DNA from: Pelosinus sp. UFO1
GTDB lineage: Bacteria > Bacillota > Negativicutes > DSM-13327
NCBI RefSeq assembly: GCF_000725345.1
Contig: NZ_CP008852.1
Location: 1,455,693 to 1,519,692 of the forward strand
Length of the DNA: 64,000 nt
Reading direction: 5' to 3'
Part shown: one piece after another, positions 63,576 to 64,000 of the stretch
Position numbering within the stretch: position 1 is the first letter of the stretch
How the letters are laid out: each line of letters begins with the position of its first letter
The notes under the pieces: model-generated
Told to the model about the DNA's origin: nothing
The model's database searches: none
Seen by the model: only the letters and a program-made list of their open reading frames with translations
Program-made: the position numbers and the translations under genes

Positions 63576-63779
63576 TTAAATAATATTATAGTGTTGCGGT
63601 GCCTTAGCCTTGGTGATTTGCTTCTTTATGAAAAACACAACTGCTAATAAGGGGAAGATTGTCCACAGCAGTAGGTTTCCGCTTTTAATTAAGAGGTACA
63701 ATAAGCTAACAGCTATTAAGGGAACGGCTATCCAGATACAGAAGATGGAAAAGACGTCACTAAGAGTTTCTCTAACCAT
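63576..63779 (-). CDS. Small membrane protein
   Basis: Not recognised. The 67-residue protein has two hydrophobic segments (IFCIWIAVPLIAVSLLYLLI and LLLWTIFPLLAVVFFI) and a basic C-terminal tail. The ATG at 63779 follows AGGAGG; the longer frame upstream lacks a site. No function assigned. Confidence 0.65.
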   Translation of the reverse strand: MVRETLSDVFSIFCIWIAVPLIAVSLLYLLIKSGNLLLWTIFPLLAVVFFIKKQITKAKAPQHYNII

Positions 63780-63896
63780 TGCGAAAACCTCCTGCCGTAG
63801 CATTGGGCTCTTCCTGTACAATTAAAGTAATTGTACTATTAAGTGGCATTAGACATTTAAGGAGAGATTAAAAAGTATAACACTTCTTAGCCTCGT

Positions 63897-64000
63897 TTAT
63901 ATGAAATTGTGGACTCCATTAGAATGTTCAACGGAATCATCTCCTATATTGTACGTTGGCAAAATATCTAAATTGTTCAATGGAATCACCCCCAGTACAG
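63897..64000 (-). CDS. C-terminal end of a protein, possibly Wzz/chain-length-type (runs off the right edge)
   Basis: An open frame enters from the right edge and reads VLGVIPLNNLDILPTYNIG... for 33 residues to a TAA at 63897-63899. VLGVIP followed by a short polar tail is common at the end of polysaccharide chain-length/Wzz proteins. The visible part is too short to be sure, and another minus-strand frame is also open over part of this stretch. Confidence 0.3.
   Translation of the reverse strand, partial: VLGVIPLNNLDILPTYNIGDDSVEHSNGVHNFI

Noticed and set aside
63930..63994. Direct repeat TTCAACGGAATCA / TTCAATGGAATCA as a start of a CRISPR or repeat array
   Set aside because: Only two imperfect copies about 47 bp apart, and they fall inside an open minus-strand frame; nothing array-like.
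1..64000. tRNA, rRNA, insertion sequence, prophage or CRISPR array
   Set aside because: All gaps were read; no clover-leaf, transposase, integrase or spaced repeat array was recognised.

Overview
The window is about 64 kb of AT-rich chromosomal DNA from an anaerobic low-GC Firmicute, most likely a diderm Negativicute of the Pelosinus/Sporomusa kind (inference). The RNA switches (TPP, guanine plus PRPP-type, two SAM-I), strong AGGAGG-type ribosome sites and GTG/TTG starts are Firmicute-like. A complete RND efflux pump with its adaptor points to an outer membrane. ThiH and a one-chain pyruvate:ferredoxin oxidoreductase point to anaerobic life. No transposase, phage gene, tRNA, rRNA or CRISPR array was seen.

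Layout. 1-5.7 kb: the end of deoD, then a TPP riboswitch with attenuator and the thiamine operon thiS-thiG-thiH-thiF-thiE-thiC. 5.7-7.9 kb: thioredoxin/thioredoxin reductase on the minus strand and a TerC-family membrane protein. 7.9-17.1 kb: a tandem guanine/PRPP-type riboswitch leader in front of a purine permease and purE-C-F-M-N-H-D. 17.3-28 kb: a sugar island with a minus-strand cupin isomerase, PfkB kinase and class II aldolase, facing a two-component system, a membrane-anchored binding protein, an RbsBAC-type ABC importer and a second PfkB kinase. 28-31 kb: a SAM-I riboswitch with a YezD-like small protein and larE, then a duplicated-domain protein and a HipA-like kinase. 31-36 kb: a MarR-controlled RND pump next to a 68-bp palindrome, then a candidate small RNA. 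36.5-51.7 kb: mostly single genes (HD protein, MocR/LysE pair, DODA dioxygenase, second purine nucleoside phosphorylase, Rrf2/YwnB-like pair with two matching operators, AraC regulator, ddl, UspA, DUF456, DUF421, Fsr-like MFS, FAD/BFD oxidoreductase). 51.9-57 kb: PFOR, three copies of a 97-bp palindromic repeat, a GNAT enzyme and a second candidate structured RNA (possibly 6S). 57-64 kb: NlpC/P60 hydrolase, lipid kinase, a SAM-I controlled transsulfuration gene with a double YezD-like protein, cysK behind an attenuator, DUF190/CrcB, a TetR regulator and small genes at the right edge.

Links between genes. Purine supply is represented three ways: salvage (deoD and a second PNP), uptake (the permease) and de novo synthesis, the last two under one leader that appears able to read guanine and PRPP. 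Sulfur metabolism recurs: ThiS/ThiF sulfur transfer, two SAM-I leaders, LarE, a transsulfuration enzyme, CysK, and YezD-like small proteins that share a C-terminal GDGI tail. Products are assigned from motif and family recognition by eye; no database search or folding program was run.
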